Positions 1-17,238 of a stretch of DNA of 64,000 bases are shown here, piece by piece. Position 1 is the stretch's first letter; every line of letters starts with the position of its first letter. The notes below the pieces were generated by a model. It had not been told where the DNA came from and ran no database searches. It saw nothing but the letters and a program-made list of their open reading frames with translations. A program made the translations under genes and the position numbers. Source of the DNA: Salvelinus alpinus (Eukaryota > Chordata > Actinopteri > Salmoniformes > Salmonidae); contig NC_092122.1 in assembly GCF_045679555.1 (NCBI RefSeq), positions 11,117,543 to 11,181,542 on the forward strand, read 5' to 3'.

Positions 1-45
1 ATTTCAAGGCCTACCTTCAAAATCAGTGCCTTTTTGCTTGACATC

Positions 46-1107
46 ATGGGAAACTCAAAAGAAATCAGCCAAGACCTCAGAAAACAAATTGTAGACCTCC
101 ACAAGTCTGGTTCATCCTTGGAAGCAATTTCCAAACGCATGAAGGTACCACGTTCATCTGTACAAATAATAGTACGCAAGTATAAGCAGCATGGGACCAC
201 GCAGCCACATTCATCTGTACAAACAATAGTACGCAAGTATAAACACCATGGGACCACACAGCTGTCAAATCGCTCAGTATCCTAGAGTTGAACATACTTT
301 GGTGCGAAAAGTGCAAATCAATCCCAGAACAACAGCAAAGGACCATGTGAAGATGCTGGAGAAAACAGGTACAAAAGTATCTATATCCACAGTAAAACAA
401 GTCCTATATCGACATAACCTGAAGGCCGCTCAGCAAGGAAGAAACCACTGCTCCAAAACCGCCATAAAAATGCCAGACTACGGTTTGCAACTGCACATGG
501 GGACAAAGATCGTACTTTTTGGAGAAATGTCCTCTGGTCTGATGAAACAAAAATAGAACTGTTTGGCCATAATGACCATCGTTATGTTTGGAGGAAAAAG
601 GGGGAGGCTTGCAAGCCGAAGAACACCATCCCAACCGTGAAGCACGTAGGTGTCCGCATCATGTTGTGGGGATGCTTTGCTGCAGGAGGGACTGGTGTAC
701 TTCACAAAATAGATGGCATCCCGAGGCAGGAAAATTATGTGGATATATTGAAGCAACATCTCAAGACATCAGTCAGGAAGTTAAAGCTTGGTCGCAAATG
801 GGTCTTCCAAATGGACAATGACCCCAAGCATACTTCCAAAGTTCTGGCAAAATGGCTTAAGGAAAACAAAGTCAAGGTATTGGAGTGGCCATCACAAAGC
901 CCTGACCTCAATCCCATAGAAAATTTGTGGGCAGAACTGAAAAAGCGTGTGTGAGCAAGGAGGACTACTAACCTGAATCAGTTACACCAGCTCTGTCAGG
1001 AGGAATGGGCCGAAATTCACCCAACGTATTGTGGGAAGCTTGGGGAAGGCTACCCGAAACATTTGATCCAAGTTAAACAATTTAAAGGCAATGCTACCAA
1101 ATACTAA
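46..1107 (+). pseudogene. Tc1 transposase (Sleeping Beauty type), frameshifted
   Basis: DD34E transposase that would bind the terminal repeats and cut and paste the element at TA. The likely start is the ATG at 46 (MGNSKEISQDLRK). The paired-like DNA-binding region runs to about 285, where a stop follows a frame change. The next part ([17 protein letters not shown]) is read in another frame to about 450, and the catalytic domain is in frame 1 from about 530. The catalytic codons survive: Asp at 541-543 (WSDETK), Asp at 814-816 (MDNDPKH) and Glu at 919-921 (NPIENLW), with 35-codon spacing between the last two. A TGA at 952-954 interrupts the C-terminus, and the coding region ends AATKY-like at 1107. 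It also has a 57-bp in-frame duplication in the DNA-binding domain. It cannot make a full protein. Confidence 0.93.
148..261 (+). repeat. 57-bp tandem duplication inside transposase DNA-binding domain
   Basis: Two adjacent 57-bp units, 148-204 and 205-261, each encode the SSVQ..VRKYK..HGTTQ segment (19 codons). The second unit has several substitutions, so the duplication is not brand new. It keeps the reading frame and repeats the recognition-helix region of the family's paired-like domain. Confidence 0.9.
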
Positions 1108-1108
1108 T

Positions 1109-1323
1109 TGAGTGTATGTCAACTTCTGACCCACTGGGAATGTGATGAAAGAAATGAAAGCTGAAATTAATCATTCTCTCTACTATTATTCTGACATTTC
1201 ACATTCTTAAAACAAAGTGGTGATCCTAACTGACCTAAGACTAGGATTAAATGTCAAGAATTGTGAAAAAACTGAGTTTAAATGTATTTGGCTAAGGTGT
1301 ATGTAAGCTTCCGACTTCAACTG
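1109..1323 (+). repeat. Right terminal IR/DR of the Tc1 element
   Basis: Two direct repeats lie within the right terminal region: inner GTGTATGTCAACTTCTGAC at about 1112-1130 and outer GTGTATGTAAGCTTCCGAC at about 1297-1315. This two-binding-site layout is typical of Sleeping Beauty-type Tc1 elements. The outer copy reaches the transposon end at 1323. Confidence 0.85.
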
Positions 1324-1325
1324 TA

Positions 1326-2919
1326 TGTATTTGTGCATTTGTATGAAACTAGGAGAGATGAGGAAAAACATGCAGGGGATGAGGATGGTGAATGTCAGGG
1401 GTGTGTTTGTGTTCAGTTAGAGGGCACAGCGGGTTGCAGCCTCTCCCCTGACAACACAAAGGCCAAACGCAGACATGGGGCCGTGCTCACAGGGAGATGG
1501 AGAGTTACTGTCCAAACTGAAGACAGATAACACGCCAGGAAGAATGTAGAAAACTGAAGAAAACAGCTACTTAGACAGAAATAGAAATGTGCTTAAATAG
1601 CTGGCACCTGAGTGAAAACAACAAGGCCAAAACCATACACTTACACATATACGTGGAATTACTTTTTCTATGCAGTGTAGTGTCTTTGGCTATGCCGGAT
1701 TAAGTGATATGACATGCTATTCTATAAAATAATTTATCTGTAATTAATATTACCTGATTAAGCTAATCAGGTAGATAATTAACTAGAAAGTCAGGGCACC
1801 ATGAAATAATGTTTATAGAGCTGTTATCTTTAAAATAAACTCTTAAAGACCTAGTAAACTTTTACATCAATAGCAGCCAAAATTTTATCCTCGCCTTGTT
1901 TAGTCTCATCTGAAAGTGATAAATTATTGGTTTTCTTCACGAACCCTGGCTAACAAGTTGAATCAGCAATACAACATTTGGTGTAATTATTTACTAAATA
2001 CCTAACTAATCACACAGAATGCAAATGATGTCATAAAGAAAACGTCCCTGGTGGACGGAACAGATATGACGGCTGGTTACACAAAGAGAGGGGGTTGGGT
2101 TTGAGTGAAAGAGCGGGAAGACTGAGTAACAAAGGGATAAGCTATGCTCTCGTAAATACAGAATCTTATGCATTCTAAATAACCGCCCATTTGGAAAAGG
2201 AAAATGCAATGAATATTTACTCTGAGCTGCACTTCAATAGGTTGGTTGTAGATGGAAGGCCGTGTTGCCCAACAGAGATCTTCCTGTCCCCGGAAGAATG
2301 TCTCTGGTGGTAAACTGGATACGTTGTAGTATCGTCGTTGTTTGTTAGACTGAATACGTCTAACGGCTAACTCAATTGGCTAGGAGGTATCACTTCTGGA
2401 GTGAATAAGAGTTCAAAGTTCCTACCAAGTTGCCATACTTTTAAGCTCGTGCTATATTCTGGTAGGTTATTATCTGAGCCCTTTTAACATGGGACCGTCG
2501 TCCTCGGAACAGAAAGGTACATTTTCGTCAAGGGTTTTATATAGGAGGGGAGAGAAGGGCATGTTTCATAGTTTATAACCAATGTCTCTTCACATGGGCG
2601 GGCCACTGAGTGAGCAGAGCTTTAACCTTATGAAAACCTAATTCTCTCATTTGGAAGCTAAAATTACATTTCATTTTTTCACAAGTAGTTTCATATTTAA
2701 ACATTTAAATTGCACAACAATTCCATGTGAATCTGATAACTAGAATGTGTAGACTTTCCAAGATACAGTTTATGTCGTCCTGTCATCAGTCATAATGTCT
2801 CAGACGCCAACTGATCTGGCATCATATTCATTGAGTAGCAATGCATATTTTCAACTGGTTGGGTTACCGAAATATGGTTCCTTTCCCCCCACCTTTTGAT
2901 GTTCCCAGACTCTCTATGT
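1326..2919. other. Single-copy stretch, no gene seen
   Basis: AT-rich sequence with no open frame that resembles a known protein and no clear repeat termini. Short palindromic runs such as CTGATTAAGCTAATCAG near 1753-1769 are present. I see no splice-bounded exon. Confidence 0.5.
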
Positions 2920-5750
2920 TTAACTTCTTGGCGCACAGATCCCGATCACGGGATCATTTTCCTAAACAACCACTGAATTGCAGAGCGCCAAATTCAAAAA
3001 TATATTTATAATCATGGAATCACAAGTGAAATATACCAAAACACAGATTAGTTTGTTGTTAATCCACCTATCATGTCAGATTTTGAAAATATGCTTTACA
3101 GCGAAAGCAATCCAAGCGTTTGTGAGTGTATCAATCAATGCTAGAACAGATAGCCTTAAATTAGCTTGGTCACGGAAGTCAGAAAAGCAATAAAATTAAT
3201 CGCTTACCTTTGATAATCTTCAGATGTATGTACTCACGAGACTCCCAGTTACACAATAAATATTATTTTTGTTCGATTAGTTTTGTAACAAAAAAACACC
3301 ATTTGGGTTGCGCATTATGTTCAGAAAACCACAGCCTCGTTCCGTTCCTGAAAGGCAGACGAAAATTCCCAAAAGTATCCGTAATGTTCGTAGAAACATG
3401 TCAAACGTTTTTTATAATCAATCCTCAGGTTGTTTTTAACATACATAATCGATAATATTTCAACCGGACGGTAACCTATTCAATAAAAGAGAGAAAGAAA
3501 ATGGAGAGCTATCCCTCTCGCGTGCAGGAACTAATCAAAGGACACCTGACTCGTTTTGAAAAATCTCGCAAATGTTTTAACCTTTCACGAGCCTCTACCC
3601 CGGGTCCGGGATCACCCCCCACCCCCCCCACACACTGATTAGCATAGCTAGCATAGCTTCACAAGTAGATAGTAGCATCTAAATATCATTAAATCACAAG
3701 TCCAAGACACCAGATGAAAGATACACATCTTGTGAATAAAGCCACCATTTCAGATTTTTCAAATGTTTTACAGGGAAGACACAATATGTAAATCTATTAG
3801 CTAAACACGTTAGCAAAATACACCACTTTTCTAACTCCATCAGTTTCTTACTCCTTCAGGTGCTATCACCAATTCGGCTCAACTAAGATATTGATAGCCA
3901 ATAACCTATAAAAAACCTCTTCAGATGACAGTCTGATAACATATTTATGGTATAGGATAGGTGTTGTTAGAAAAAAGTGCATATTTCAGGTAGAAATCAC
4001 AGTTTACAATTGCACCGACCATCACAAATCGACTAGAATTACTAGATAGAGCAACGTGTATGACCAATTTACTCATCATAAAACATTTCATAAAAATAGA
4101 CAAAGCATAGCAATGGAAAGACCCAGTTCTTGTGATTTCAGACCATATTTCAGATTTTCTAAGCGTTTTTCAGCGAAAACACAATAAATCGATAAGTTAG
4201 CATACCACATGTGCAAACGTTACCAGAGCATCGATTCCAGCCAAAGAGCGCTATAACGTAATCACCGCCAAAATATATTAATTATTTCACTAACCTTCTC
4301 AGAATTCTTCAGATGACACTCCTGTAACATCATTTTACAACATACATATACAGTTTGTTCGAAAAGGTGCATATTTAGCCATACAAAACCGTGGTTACAC
4401 AATAAAAATACTAGGAAATCAAGCCTCAATATGTCTGACGTCATCTATCAGAGTGATCTAGTTTAATTGAAAGCTAATCATATACTTGACTAAAAAATAC
4501 AGGGTTGACAGCAATCGAAAGACAAATTAGTTCTTAATGCAACCGCTGATTTACATTTTTAAAATTATCCTTACTTTTCAATACAGGGTTCGCCAAGTGA
4601 AGCTATACCAAACAAAATGGCGAAATATGCGTTTAAAATATTTCGACAGAAACACGATTTATCATATTAAATATTGCTTACTTTGAGCTGTTCTTCCATC
4701 ATATTCTTGGGCAATGTATCCTTTCTATGTTATAAACGTCTTTTGGTCGATAGATGTCCTCTGTCCTTCGAAATGTCCACCACCAACGACCGACACCCCG
4801 AAACGTTTCCAAAGCTAAAAAGGGCACGACAAAGAAATTCCTCAAAATCGCACTAAACGGATATAAATTGCTATAAAACGGTTCAAATTAACTACATTAT
4901 GATGTTTTTAACAACTATAACGACTGAAAACATGACCGGAGAAATATCACTCTCTAAAAAACGATTTGGAACGAGGCAAGTCCGATGGCCTTCACGCTTC
5001 AGGCGCACGACGAGAAAGGGCGGTCTCTATACATTTTGGTCTTTTATAATGGCTGTGAATGTCCCATCGATTTCATTCAAAACGTGATGACGTACAGACA
5101 CCCAGAGGAAGACGTAGGCAGTGTCGGTTTCTTCATAGCATTCACTGTCGCCTTAAAAACAGACTCCAGATCAGAGGTAAAAATTTCTGAAATCTGAACC
5201 CTGTCATGAAAAGTGCTGTAGAAATTGTTCTGTACCACTCAGAGACAAAATTCCAACTTCTATAGAAACTAGAAGGTGTTTTCTATCCAATAATAACAAT
5301 AATATGCATATTGTACGATCAAGAATTTAGCACGAGGCAGTTTAATTTGGAGACCCAAATATGCTAATGCGGAACAGCACCCCCTATAGTTGCAAGAAGT
5401 TAAAATAAAAGCCTGAAACTATGTCTAAAGCCTGGTCACAGCCTGAAGAAGCCATTGGAAAAGGAATCTGGTCGATACCCCTTTAAATGGAAGAGGGGCA
5501 GGCAATGAAACAGGGGAGAGAAAAAATAATGCACTTCCGGGTTGGATTTCCTCAGGTTTTCACCTGCAGAATCAGTTTTGTTATACTCACAGACAATATT
5601 TTGACAGTTTTGGAAACTTTGGAGTGTTTTCTATCAGAATCTGTAAATTATATGCATATTCTACGATCTGGGCCTGAGAAATAGTCAGTTTACCTTGGGA
5701 ACGTTATTTAAAAAATAAAAAAAATCTGGCCCCTTGCGTCAAGAAGTTAA
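2920..5750 (+). mobile_element. TTAA-flanked non-coding element, short family (outer, split)
   Basis: Starts TTAACTTCTTG at 2920 and ends CAAGAAGTTAA at 5740-5750, a perfect 11-bp inverted terminus that includes the TTAA. It is split by the element at 3577-5403, leaving about 1.0 kb of its own sequence (2920-3576 and 5404-5750). Just inside the 5' end is the palindrome GATCCCG-atca-CGGGATC at about 2938-2955. Its 3' part (5560-5700) shares the TTTTGGAAACTTTGGAGTG and CATATTCTACGATCTGGGCC type of sequence with the copy at 30378-31408. No coding capacity is seen. TTAA target duplication is known for piggyBac and Kolobok elements, but I cannot assign the superfamily. Confidence 0.75.
3577..5403 (+). 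mobile_element. TTAA-flanked non-coding element, long family (inner)
   Basis: Bounded by TTAA at 3577-3580 and CAAGAAGTTAA at 5393-5403, about 1.83 kb, inserted inside the outer element at 2920-5750. Order: GC-rich palindrome-like start near 3597-3612, then three diverged modules starting near 3712, 4108 and 4512 (each with a GAAAGA..TTCTTGTGA-type start and a TTCGAAAAGGTGCATATTT-type core), then a unique 3' part with the shared TTCTATCCAATAATAACAAT and ATATGCATATTGTACG sequence. No protein is encoded. Confidence 0.8.

Positions 5751-8932
<3,182 letters not shown>

Positions 8933-9005
<73 letters not shown>
8933..9005 (+). repeat. (CA)n microsatellite
   Basis: About 73 bp of CA repeats with one CG variant near the left edge. 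Frames reading Cys-Val on the minus strand are artefacts. Confidence 0.98.
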
Positions 9006-10588
<1,583 letters not shown>

Positions 10589-12031
10589 TTAAAAACTTCT
10601 CACGAGTCACCAACCCTGATCCGGTAGCACCCCCCACCCCACTGAGTAGCATAGCTAGCATAGCGTCACAAGTAACTTGTAGCATCTAAATATCATTAAA
10701 TCACAAGTCTAAGACACCAGATGAAAGATACAGGTCTTGTGAATAAAGCCACCATTTCAGATTTTTAAAATGTTTTACAGGGAAGACACAATATGTAAAT
10801 CTATTAGCTAACCACGTTAGCAAAGGACACGATATTTTTACTCCCAACAGCCTTTTCCTGCGTCAGTAGCTATCACTAATTCGACGAAATAAAAATATAT
10901 ATAGCCACTAACCAAGAAACAACTTCATAAGATGACAGTCTGATAACATATTTATGGAATTGCATAGTTTTTTTTTTTTAAATGTGCATTTTTCAGGTAT
11001 AAATCACAGTTCTACATTGCAGCTGCAATCTGAAAAGGTGCCGACCAAGCCAGAACAATTGCAGAGACCAACGTCATATAACTAATTACTCATTTTAAAA
11101 CATTTCAGAAAAATACACAGCGTACAGATATTGAAAGCCCAACATCTGGTGAATCCAAACAATATTTCAGATTTATGAAATGTTTTATAACGAAAACAAA
11201 ATGTAGCGCTAAATTAGCATAGCTATACCAGGCAGATTCGGCTGGGCGCCCACGGCAAGTTCACATGCAAAACAGATATGATATAACATCGTAAATTGGG
11301 TCTTACTATGGCTGATCTTTCATCAGAATGTTGATCAAAGTGTCCTTTGTCAAGATGAGTCGTTGGTTCCGTTCAGAAATGTTCCTTTCCCACTCCATTT
11401 AGCACAGGTACCGGTCGAGTGGCACGGATTTCTCAAACGTAAATACAATCCGACAACGGAACACCGCAAAACTCCCGGAAAAATTCTAATAATCTGATTA
11501 AACTATATTGAAAAAACATACATTACGATGATATGGTCACATGTATCAAACAAAATTCGACACGGAGATAGTTTTCATACATAACGCCAGCAAAACAGTA
11601 CACAATCGCAGCTCAAATTCGAGCGATTCAGTAAACCGGAAGTTGTCGGTCACGCCAAAGAAATGGGTCCTATTTCACGTCAGTCCCAGATAAACAAAGA
11701 ATTTCTCCTCTGACGTCCTCTTGACAACCAGAGGAAGGCGAATGAAGTGTGTTTCTGGTCATAGGGGGCACGACCATATATAGGCAGAGCTTTGAAGCCA
11801 GCATAACACATCTTGATTTTATGTTCTTGGTCATGGAAAGTGCTGTGAAATGACTTCTGTATCACTCAGAGACAAAATTGAAACGGTTTTAGAAACTAGA
11901 GATTGTTTTCTTTCCAATGGTATTATTTATATGCATATAGTAAGAGCAATAATTGAATAAGAGGCAGTTTAATCTGTAGAGCAAATTATGCTAATGCGAA
12001 AATAGCACCCCCTGTATTCTCAAGAAGTTAA
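10589..12031 (+). mobile_element. TTAA-flanked non-coding element, long family, shortened
   Basis: TTAAAAACTTCTCACGAGTC at the left (TTAA 10589-10592) and CAAGAAGTTAA at the right (TTAA 12028-12031), 1443 bp. It keeps two modules (starting near 10719 and 11124) where other copies have three. The shared 3' part (TTTTAGAAACTAGAGATTG near 11888, then ATATGCATATAGTAAGAGC) is present. No coding capacity. Confidence 0.82.
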
Positions 12032-12487
12032 AAGCAGCTTTTCTGTGTTGGAATGGTGTGGGCGTACCCAAACAACATAATGGTATGGGTGTATACCGGC
12101 CATTCAAAATATTTATGCAAGTAGAACGCTGATTGGCCAGCTCATCCTCCTCTAGACTGCTTATTGGCCAGCTCAGCCTCCTCAGGGAGACGACATCATG
12201 TTCTATGAGGAAATAGCAAGCATTTTTTTAACTTATAGTTTTGTCTCCAATTTACGCTTTGGTCAAAAAATAAGAGTATAGGACGAGTCAACATCCTTAT
12301 TTGGGTAAGAGTTAACAGAATATTTTATAAAAATTCGATTTTCACTGGGCAGTTACTGAGACAGGACTAGAATCATAGAAAAAAAAACAAATGCACTTCA
12401 ACAGGATTATATTGATTTGATTTCTCTTTAATTGTAATAAGCAATTCTGATGGTGATTTTACACAATTGAGTTGGATAAAAAATATA
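12032..12487. other. Spacer with a duplicated CCAAT-box-like unit
   Basis: Between the TTAA element and the fold-back Tc1. It carries two copies of a 25-bp unit with core ATTGGCCAGCTCA at 12128-12183, 31 bp apart. Otherwise nothing is recognised. Confidence 0.5.
12128..12183 (+). repeat. Two tandem copies of an ATTGGCCAGCTCA unit
   Basis: The units start at 12128 and 12159 and differ at two positions. ATTGG is an inverted CCAAT box, but regulatory function is not shown. Confidence 0.75.
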
Positions 12488-13303
12488 TACACTACCGTTC
12501 AAAGGTTTGGGGTCACTTGGAAATGTCCTTGTTTTTGAAAGAAAAACAATTTTTTTGACCATTAAAATAACACCAAATTGATCAGAAATACAGTGTAGAC
12601 ATTGTTAATGTTGTAAATTATTATTGTAGCTGGAAATGGCAGATTTTTTATGGAATATCTACATAGGCATACAGAGGCTCATTATCAGCAACCATCACTC
12701 CCGTGTTCCAATGGCACGTTGTGTTAGCTAATCCAAGTTTATAATTTTAAAATAGGCTAATTGATCATTAAAAAAACCTTTTGCAATTATGTTAGCACAG
12801 CTGAAAACTGTTGTCCTGATAAACATTTCTCGCCCTGGGGTTCCGCTATTGTTTAGAAATATTTAACTTCCACACATTAACAAGTCCAATACAGCAAATG
12901 AAAGATAAACATCTTGTGAATCCAGCCAACATGTCCGATTTTTAAAATGTTTTACAGCGAAAACACAATATATATTTATGTTAGCTCACCACAATAGCCA
13001 AACACACAACGCCATGTTTTCACCGCCAACATAGCTTTCACAAAACCCACAAATAGAGATAAAATGAATCACTAACCTTTGAACAACTTCATCAGATGAC
13101 AGTCTTATAACATCATGTTATACAATACATTTATGTTTTGTTCGAAAATGTGCATATTTATAGGTATAAATCGTAGTTTTACATTGCAGCCACCGTCACA
13201 AATAGCACCAAAACAGCCAGAATAATTACAGAGAGCAACGTGAAATATATAAATACTCATCATAAAACATTTATGAAAATACATGTTGTACAGCAAATGA
13301 AAG

Positions 13304-15140
13304 TTAATAACCTCTAACGAGTCACAAACCCGGATCCGGGATCCCCCCCATCAAAAAAGCTGACTAGCATAGCCTAGCCTAAAGCCACAGGGATATCATA
13401 TAATAAAATGTTCATGAAATCACAAGTCCAAGACACCAAATGAAAGATACACATCTTGTGAATCCAGCCATCATTTCTGATTTTTAAAATGTTTTACAGG
13501 GAAGACACAATATGTATTTCTATTAGCTAACCACCATAGCAAAAGACACAACTTTTTTTTCCCACCATTTTTTTCCTGCATAGGTAGCTATCACAAATTC
13601 GACCAAATAAAGATATAAATAGTCACTAACCAAGAAACAACTTCATCAGATGACAGTCTGATAACATATTTATTGTATAGCATATGTTTTGTTCGAAAAA
13701 TGTGCATATTTCAGGTATAAATCATAGTTTTACATTGCAGCCACCATCACAACTCTCACCAAAGCAACTAGAATAACTACAGAGAGCAACGTGAATTACC
13801 TAAATACTCATCATAAAACATTTATGAAAAATACACAGCGTACAGCAAATGAAAGACAAAGATCTTGTGAATCCAGCCAATATTTCAGATTCTTTAAGTG
13901 TTTTACAGCGAAAACACAATTTAGCATTATATTAGCTTACTACAATAGCCAACCACACAACAGCATTGATTCAAGCCAACAGTAGCGATAACGAATAAAC
14001 CAGCAAAAGATATACATTTTTTCACTAACCTTCTCAAACTTCTTGAGATGACAGTCCAATAACATCATATTACACAATACATATATTGTTTGTTCGAAAA
14101 TGTGCATATTTAGCGGCACAAATCGTGGTTATACAATGAGAATAGTAGCCAAGCTGCCAACAAAATGTCGGGAGAAATCTTGGGAGAGGCACCTAATCTA
14201 ATCAATAACTAATCATAAACTTGACTACAAAATACAGGTTGGACAGCAAATGAAAGATACATTAGTTCTTAATGCAACCGCTGTGTTAGATTTTTAAAAT
14301 TAACTTTACTACGACATACAGCGTGCGCTAAAGCGAGACCGCACCGAAATTAATGGCCGAATAATAGTTTTACATTTTTCAACAGAACAACGAATTAACA
14401 TCATAAATAGTTCTTACTTTTTGATGAGCTTCCATCAGAATCTTGTGCAAGTGGTCCTTTGTCCAGAATCATCGTTGCTCGGTTGTAGATTGCCGTCTTC
14501 AACTTAGGAATTAGCAGCAAACATTAGCCATGTGGCGAAGACGTGTCCAACTCACCATAACGCAGCACAAATAAAATACCGAAAATCGCAATATACTGAT
14601 ATAAACTGATATAACTCGGTTTAAAATAACTACATTATGATGTCTTTAACACCTATATCGAATAAAATCAGAGCCGGATATATCTAACGCCTATAACGAG
14701 AGCTTTTCAGAATGCCATCCTGAGGTCCTCCTTTGCGCCATGACGAACGTTGAAAAGAGTGCTCCCCCGGTTCCATGAGCCTTTATATGGCCTCAGATCT
14801 GCCTAGCAACACCATTCCAATTCGCACTGCTTACTGACATCTAGGGGAAATCGTATGCAGTGCATGTCGACTCATAGATCACATGTAATTTAATAAACTG
14901 ACCCTGGAACAGAGCATCGATTTCAGATTTCTCACTTCCTGATAGGAAGTTAGCTGCAACTTGAGTTCTGTTTTACTCACAGATATAATTCAAATGGTTT
15001 TAGAAACTAGAGAGTGTTTTCTATCCAATAGTAATAATAATATGCATATTGTACACGCAAGAATTGAGTACGAGGCAGTTTAATTTGGGAACGAATTTTT
15101 ACAAAGTCGAAATGGCGCCCCCCTATTGACAAGAAGATAA
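13304..15140 (+). mobile_element. TTAA-flanked non-coding element, long family (inner)
   Basis: 1837 bp, nested in 12819-16406. The left end is TTAATAACCTCTAACGAGTC (13304) and the right end is CAAGAAGATAA (15130-15140), so the right copy of the target reads ATAA. A perfect palindrome CCCGGATCCGGG lies at 13329-13340. Modules start near 13437, 13847 and 14248, and the third has the variant start TTCTTAATGCAACCGCTGTG. The shared 3' part lies at about 14970-15130. Confidence 0.85.
13329..13340. repeat. Subterminal palindrome of TTAA element
   Basis: CCCGGATCCGGG, a perfect 12-bp palindrome about 22 bp inside the element. It is also found at 43764-43775 and 55578-55589 in other copies, with altered forms in the rest. 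Confidence 0.9.
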
Positions 15141-16486
15141 ACATCTTGTGAATCCAGACAATATTTCAGATTTTTTAAGTGTTTTACTGTGACAACACAA
15201 CATATATTTATGTTAGCTCAACACAACGCCATTTTTCCACCGCAAAGGTAGCTTTCACAAAACCCACAAATGGAGATAAAATTAATCACTAACCTTTGAA
15301 CAACTTCATCAGATGACAGTCTTATAACATCATGTTATACAATACATTTATGTTTTGTTCGAAAATGTGCATATTTATAGCTACAAATCCTGGTTTTACA
15401 TTGTGAATACGGCGCCATAATGCACCAAATTGTCCGGAGAAATTTTGGACAGTCACGTAATCTAACCAAAAAACTCATCATAAACGTTACTAAAAAATAC
15501 ATGTTGTACAGCAAATGAAAGATACACTGGTTCTTAATGCAACCGCTGTGTTAGATTTAAAAAAATAACTTTAGTACAAAGTACAGCATGCAATATTCTG
15601 AGACAGCGCCCAGCAATTCTCCGCCATGTTGGAGCCAACATATACCACAAAAATACGAAATAACATCATAAATATTATCTTACCTTTGATGATCTTCCAT
15701 CAGAATGTAGTGCAAGGAGTCCTATTTCCACAATAAATCGTTGTTTTGTTTTAGAATGTCCATTTCCTCTGTCGAATTAGCAACTTTGGCTAGCATAGCG
15801 GAGGTCACGTGTCCATCAACTCTTGGCGCATGGAACGAAAAATTCCAAAAGTCACAATAAACGTCGAATAAACTGGTCAAACTCAGTTGAAAATCTATCT
15901 TTATGATGTTTTTCTCATATGTATCCAATAACGTCCAAGACGGTGCATTTCGTCATGTATACCTAACGGATTGTAGAAAACAATGTCGTGTTCCCTGGTG
16001 TGCAGCTGAATACTGCCAATAGGGCGGACCTGTCACTCCAAAAGCTCTCATTCGGTCTCACATCAAGCTAGACACCCCATTCAACATTCTACTGCCTGTT
16101 GACATCTAGTGGAAGGCGTATGAAGTGCATACAGATCCATAAATAAAAGGCAATTGAATAGGCAAGGCCTTACACAGAGCCCCATTTTCAGAATTTTCAC
16201 TTCCTGTTTGGAAGTTTGCTGCCAAATGAGTTCTGTTTTACTCACAGATATAATTCAAACAGTTTTAGAAACGTCAGAGTGTTTTCTATCCAATAGTAAT
16301 AATAATATGCATATCGTATGATCTAGAACAGAGTACGAGGCCGTTTAATTTGGGCACGATTTTTCCCCAAAGTGAAAACAGTGCCCCCCATTCAATAAGA
16401 GGATAAAGAAACAATAAAACTGGCCTTCTTTAGACTAGTTGAGTATCTGGAGCATCAGCATTTGTGGGTTTGATTACAGGCTCAAA

Positions 16487-16821
16487 ATGGCCAGAAACAA
16501 AGAACTTTCTTCTGAAACTTGTAAGTCTATTCTTGTTCTGAGAAACTGATGATCTCGTACTCCCTTCACAGAACAGCGCAAACTGGCTCTAACCAGAACA
16601 GTAAGAGGAGTGGGAGGCCCTGGTGCACAAATGAGCAAGAGGACAAGTACATTATCGTGTCTAGTCTGAGAAACAGATGCCTCACAAGTCCTCAACTGGC
16701 AGCTTCATTAAATTGTACCCGCAAAACACCAGTCTCAACATCAACAGTGAAGAGGCGACTCCGGGATGCTGGCCTTCTAGGAAGAGTTGCAAAGAAAAAG
16801 CCATATCTCTGGCCAGTCTGA
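16487..16821 (+). pseudogene. Tc1 transposase N-terminal fragment (fold-back element, left arm)
   Basis: Begins MARNKELSSET at 16487 and stops at a TGA after about 20 codons. Another frame then carries SLHRTAQTGSNQN, RSGRPWCTNEQEDKY, LTSPQLAASLN and TVKRRLRDAGLLGRVAKKKPY, which is Tc1 paired-like DNA-binding sequence. About 45 bases between the two parts are deleted relative to the inverted copy at 16877-17236. There is no DDE domain, because the element folds back after about 110 codons. It is non-functional. Confidence 0.85.
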
Positions 16822-16876
16822 CTGGCTAAATAAAAATAAAAGATTAAGATGGGCAAAAGAACACAGACATTGGACA

Positions 16877-17236
16877 GAGATATGGCTTTTTTTTTTCAAC
16901 TCTGCCTAGAAGGCCAGCATCCCGGAGTCGCCTCTTCACTGTTGACATTGAGACTGGTGTTTTGTGGGTCTATTTAATGAAGCTGCCAGTTGAGAACTTG
17001 TGAGGCATCTGTTTCTCAAACTACACACTCAATGTACTTGTCCTCTTGCTCATTTGTGCACCGGGGCCTCCCACTCCTCTTTCTATTCTGGTTAGAGCCA
17101 GTTTGCGCATTTCTGGGAGTAGTACACAGCGTTGTACGAGATCTTCAGTTTCTTGGAAATTTCTCGCATGTTCTTAATTTCTCAGAACAAGAATAGACTG
17201 ACGAGTTTCAGAAGAAAGGTCCTTGTTTCTGGCCAT
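16877..17236 (-). pseudogene. Inverted second copy of the Tc1 transposase N-terminus
   Basis: Reverse complement of the left-arm coding region. It reads from the minus-strand ATG at 17236-17234 (MARNK) toward 16877. It retains the stretch that the left arm has lost (around 17105-17190), so the two arms are independently decayed. The SINE at 17239-17714 is inserted directly at the start codon region. Confidence 0.82.
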
Positions 17237-17238
17237 TT

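Larger units (their letters stand above)
1..1323 (+). mobile_element. Tc1/mariner element, Sleeping Beauty-like, cut by window start
   Basis: Right-hand part of a Tc1-like DNA transposon. The right terminus (about 1291-1323) ends CCGACTTCAACTG followed by TA at 1324-1325, which is the Sleeping Beauty-type salmonid terminal repeat and the expected TA target. A broken transposase gene fills 46-1107. The left terminal repeat lies outside the window, so the left target site cannot be checked. The salmonid Tc1 assignment rests on remembered family sequence and is strong. Confidence 0.93.
12819..16406 (+). mobile_element. TTAA-flanked non-coding element, long family (outer, split)
   Basis: Inserted in the left arm of the fold-back Tc1. 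Flanks are ATAA at 12819-12822 and ATAA at 16403-16406, one-base variants of TTAA. The opposite Tc1 arm still has the unoccupied TTAA at 17806-17809. Own sequence is 12823-13303 plus 15141-16402. Modules start near 12893, 13292 (interrupted, resuming at 15138) and 15508. The 3' end reads CATTCAATAAGAGGATAA. No protein is encoded. Confidence 0.8.
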
